Shown here piece by piece: positions 61,283 through 64,000 of a stretch of 64,000 nucleotides of DNA. The notes beneath the pieces are model-generated. The model made no database searches. It was not told the origin of the DNA and saw only the letters and a program-made list of their open reading frames with translations. The stretch is taken from assembly GCF_006352025.1 (NCBI RefSeq), contig NZ_CP040936.1, forward strand, positions 2,728,001 through 2,792,000, in the 5' to 3' direction. Position 1 is the first letter of the stretch. The number at the start of each line of letters is the position of its first letter. A program made the translations under genes and the position numbers. The DNA is from Hymenobacter sp. DG01 (GTDB lineage Bacteria; Bacteroidota; Bacteroidia; Cytophagales; Hymenobacteraceae).

Positions 61283-62032
61283 ATGGAAAGAACTATTGGC
61301 GACCCTGGGCAATTTTTGAATGGTTCCGTGGCTTCTCGAGCCGTGAACATGGAGCCTGACATGCGCAGAGTGCGCCGCTACGACATTTACCACCACCGCT
61401 ACCGCAACCTGCTGAAAAACTGGGGCACCGCCGGGCTGGTGTTGCTGGCGGGCGGCATTGCCTTGTGCTGGTTTGGGCACCCGTGGTGGGGTAGCCTCCC
61501 AATTCTACTGTCGTTGCCAGTGCTGTTCATTGCCGCCCGGCTGCCCCAAACGCTCCGGGGCGACGCCTACCGTAACGGGCTGCTTATTCCGGGCATCATC
61601 ACTAATCTGGCCCCGCTCACCATGCTGTGCATGACTGATATCCGTACCAGCAGCGGCGACGAGGACGACGAGGACGAGGGGGGCACCGTTTTCTGGGGTG
61701 CGAAAGAAGTTGTTATCGAACAGCTGCCGCTGCACCCGGCCCAGGTGGGCGAGCAAGTGCCCTGCGTGTCGTTGTTTGGGGGAAGTGATGAGAAAGGCGA
61801 GTACTACCTGAACTTTGAGCCCCGCCCCCTGGCCTGGGGTACTGATTCGGTCAGCAGCATCGAGCAGGCACGCGCCGCCATTGACGATGAGGAGTGGCTT
61901 TTACTACCCCTGTTGGCCCAGGCCTACGCCCGCGCCGAGAAGAACGAGGATGGCATTGCCTACTTCGATGTTGACCTCAACCCGCTCAGCGTAGCCGAGG
62001 CCGCCCCGGCAGCCCCGGAGCAGACAAGCTAG
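61283..62032 (+). CDS. Membrane protein of unknown function (DUF3239-like, uncertain)
   Basis: The product is about 249 residues from ATG 61283; ATG at 61349 (MEPDMRRVRRYDIYHHRYRN) is also plausible. It has two membrane helices (GTAGLVLLAGGIALCWFG and LPILLSLPVLFIAARL), an acidic loop (SSGDEDDEDEGG), then a soluble C-terminal domain (VPCVSLFGGSDEKGEYYLNFEPRPLAWG, IDDEEWLLLPLLAQAYARAEKNEDG). The general form recalls DUF3239 proteins, but I cannot confirm it. Divergent from the DUF779 gene; a terminator follows. Confidence 0.7.
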   Translation: MERTIGDPGQFLNGSVASRAVNMEPDMRRVRRYDIYHHRYRNLLKNWGTAGLVLLAGGIALCWFGHPWWGSLPILLSLPVLFIAARLPQTLRGDAYRNGLLIPGIITNLAPLTMLCMTDIRTSSGDEDDEDEGGTVFWGAKEVVIEQLPLHPAQVGEQVPCVSLFGGSDEKGEYYLNFEPRPLAWGTDSVSSIEQARAAIDDEEWLLLPLLAQAYARAEKNEDGIAYFDVDLNPLSVAEAAPAAPEQTS

Positions 62033-62057
62033 GCAGGCCTGGTGCACGCCCATTTAT

Positions 62058-62095
62058 GAAAGCGGTGAGCCGGACGCCCGGCTCACCGCTTTCTT
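62058..62095. terminator. Bidirectional terminator
   Basis: Perfect 16-base arms 62058-62073 and 62078-62093 (GAAAGCGGTGAGCCGG and complement), between convergent genes. Confidence 0.88.
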
Positions 62096-62122
62096 GTTTC
62101 AGCAGCATTAAAGATTTGCGAG

Positions 62123-62464
62123 CTACTTAACCCGTCGGCGATAGATATAGGCCGTTCCAGTCCGCTGCTGGCGCACCGTCACGCGTTGGTCGGGCGCTAC
62201 TTCTCCCGGACGGCTGCTCCACTCGTACGCCAATTGCTGCTTTGCATCCCAGCAGTAGTGACGGTTGCCACTGCTGGCAATACTTTTCTGGGCTGCATTC
62301 GGCATCCGGTCGGTATTGAGCGGCAGCGCGGAGGGGCCGGGCTTGGGGGCATCGGCCGTTTCCAGTACCCAGTCAGGGTTCTGGCTGCCAGGAACGGGTA
62401 ACAGCTGTGCGTGGCCTATGGAAGCTGCGCAGGCTAGTAGAACTAACAAAAAGGCTCGTTTCAT
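62123..62464 (-). CDS. Small secreted protein of unknown function
   Basis: The 113-residue protein has a signal peptide (KRAFLLVLLACAASIGHAQ) and a short mature part (LPVPGSQNPDWVLETADAPKPGPSALPL, then HYCWDAKQQLAYEWSSRPGEVAPDQRVTV). No family recognised. It is read on the minus strand, convergent to the 61283 gene. ATG 62464 is set by the signal peptide; 24 codons upstream are open. Confidence 0.75.
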   Translation of the reverse strand: MKRAFLLVLLACAASIGHAQLLPVPGSQNPDWVLETADAPKPGPSALPLNTDRMPNAAQKSIASSGNRHYCWDAKQQLAYEWSSRPGEVAPDQRVTVRQQRTGTAYIYRRRVK

Positions 62465-62672
62465 AGCGAATAAGATAAGCGGACACAACTTTACACAATT
62501 CGCTTTGTACGAGTCGCTTTGCCTTAAGTATAGCAAAGCGGCAATGCTCTGCCCATTTTACTACTCACAGCTGCCATCCTACACAAAGCGAAGGACTTTA
62601 TCCCGTTGAAAATTACTAATTCTGGCGTGATAAGCTCCCTCACTTTGCTCAGGATAACAGAAGGTTCTCCTC

Positions 62673-64000
<1,328 letters not shown>

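Overview
The window is GC-rich chromosomal DNA of a Bacteroidota bacterium, most likely a Hymenobacter or a close relative in the Cytophagales. The evidence is the gene content (short epsilon subunit, KISTS-type MetG, bL25/CTC), start codons that mostly lack Shine-Dalgarno sequences, and several promoters of the Bacteroidota type (TTTG, a spacer of 19-20 bases, then TAnnTTTG) upstream of atpD, tRNA-Gln, rplY, pth and typA. No phage, plasmid, CRISPR or rRNA genes were seen. The single RNA gene found is tRNA-Gln(UUG).

Layout. 1-7.1 kb is housekeeping: atpD-atpC (minus), tRNA-Gln, prs, rplY, pth, metG. 7.3-15.1 kb has a Lys/Ala-rich basic protein, a small lipoprotein, a DUF3050 protein, typA, an acyP-SMR pair, nagA, a secreted protein and a TrmH-type methyltransferase. 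15.3-17.8 kb is a sensor kinase, response regulator and STAS-like trio. 18-21.2 kb has a secreted protein, an endonuclease III-like gene, a DUF167 gene and a ZIP transporter. 21.3-25.2 kb is a compact AAA ATPase plus two paralogous TPR membrane proteins. 25.3-34.8 kb holds amt, thrC, a LysR regulator, a giant polytopic membrane protein and an M28 peptidase.

34.9-45.7 kb is the envelope-protection region. An element with inverted-repeat ends and an AT-rich orphan gene precede a giant alpha-2-macroglobulin lipoprotein, two small membrane proteins, a tandem chagasin-type (I42) inhibitor and penicillin-binding protein 1C. 46.1-52.2 kb is a complete tripartite RND efflux set. 52.5-57 kb is a SWIM zinc-finger gene plus a very large DUF6493-like gene. 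57-64 kb has a secreted esterase, small envelope proteins, a Mn-catalase, a DUF779 protein and a truncated aldehyde dehydrogenase, which looks like an oxidative/aldehyde stress region.

Non-coding structure is rich. Many operon ends carry clean intrinsic terminators. At least five spacers carry members of one family of long palindromes whose arms begin GTCAT. Another, perfect 39-bp palindrome lies in frame inside pbpC. The heptamer CTACCCC/GGGGTAG is strikingly frequent throughout, in genes and spacers on both strands. The best candidates for under-described systems are the AAA+TPR+TPR cassette, the macroglobulin/I42/PBP1C neighbourhood, the SWIM/DUF6493 pair and the over-represented heptamer.
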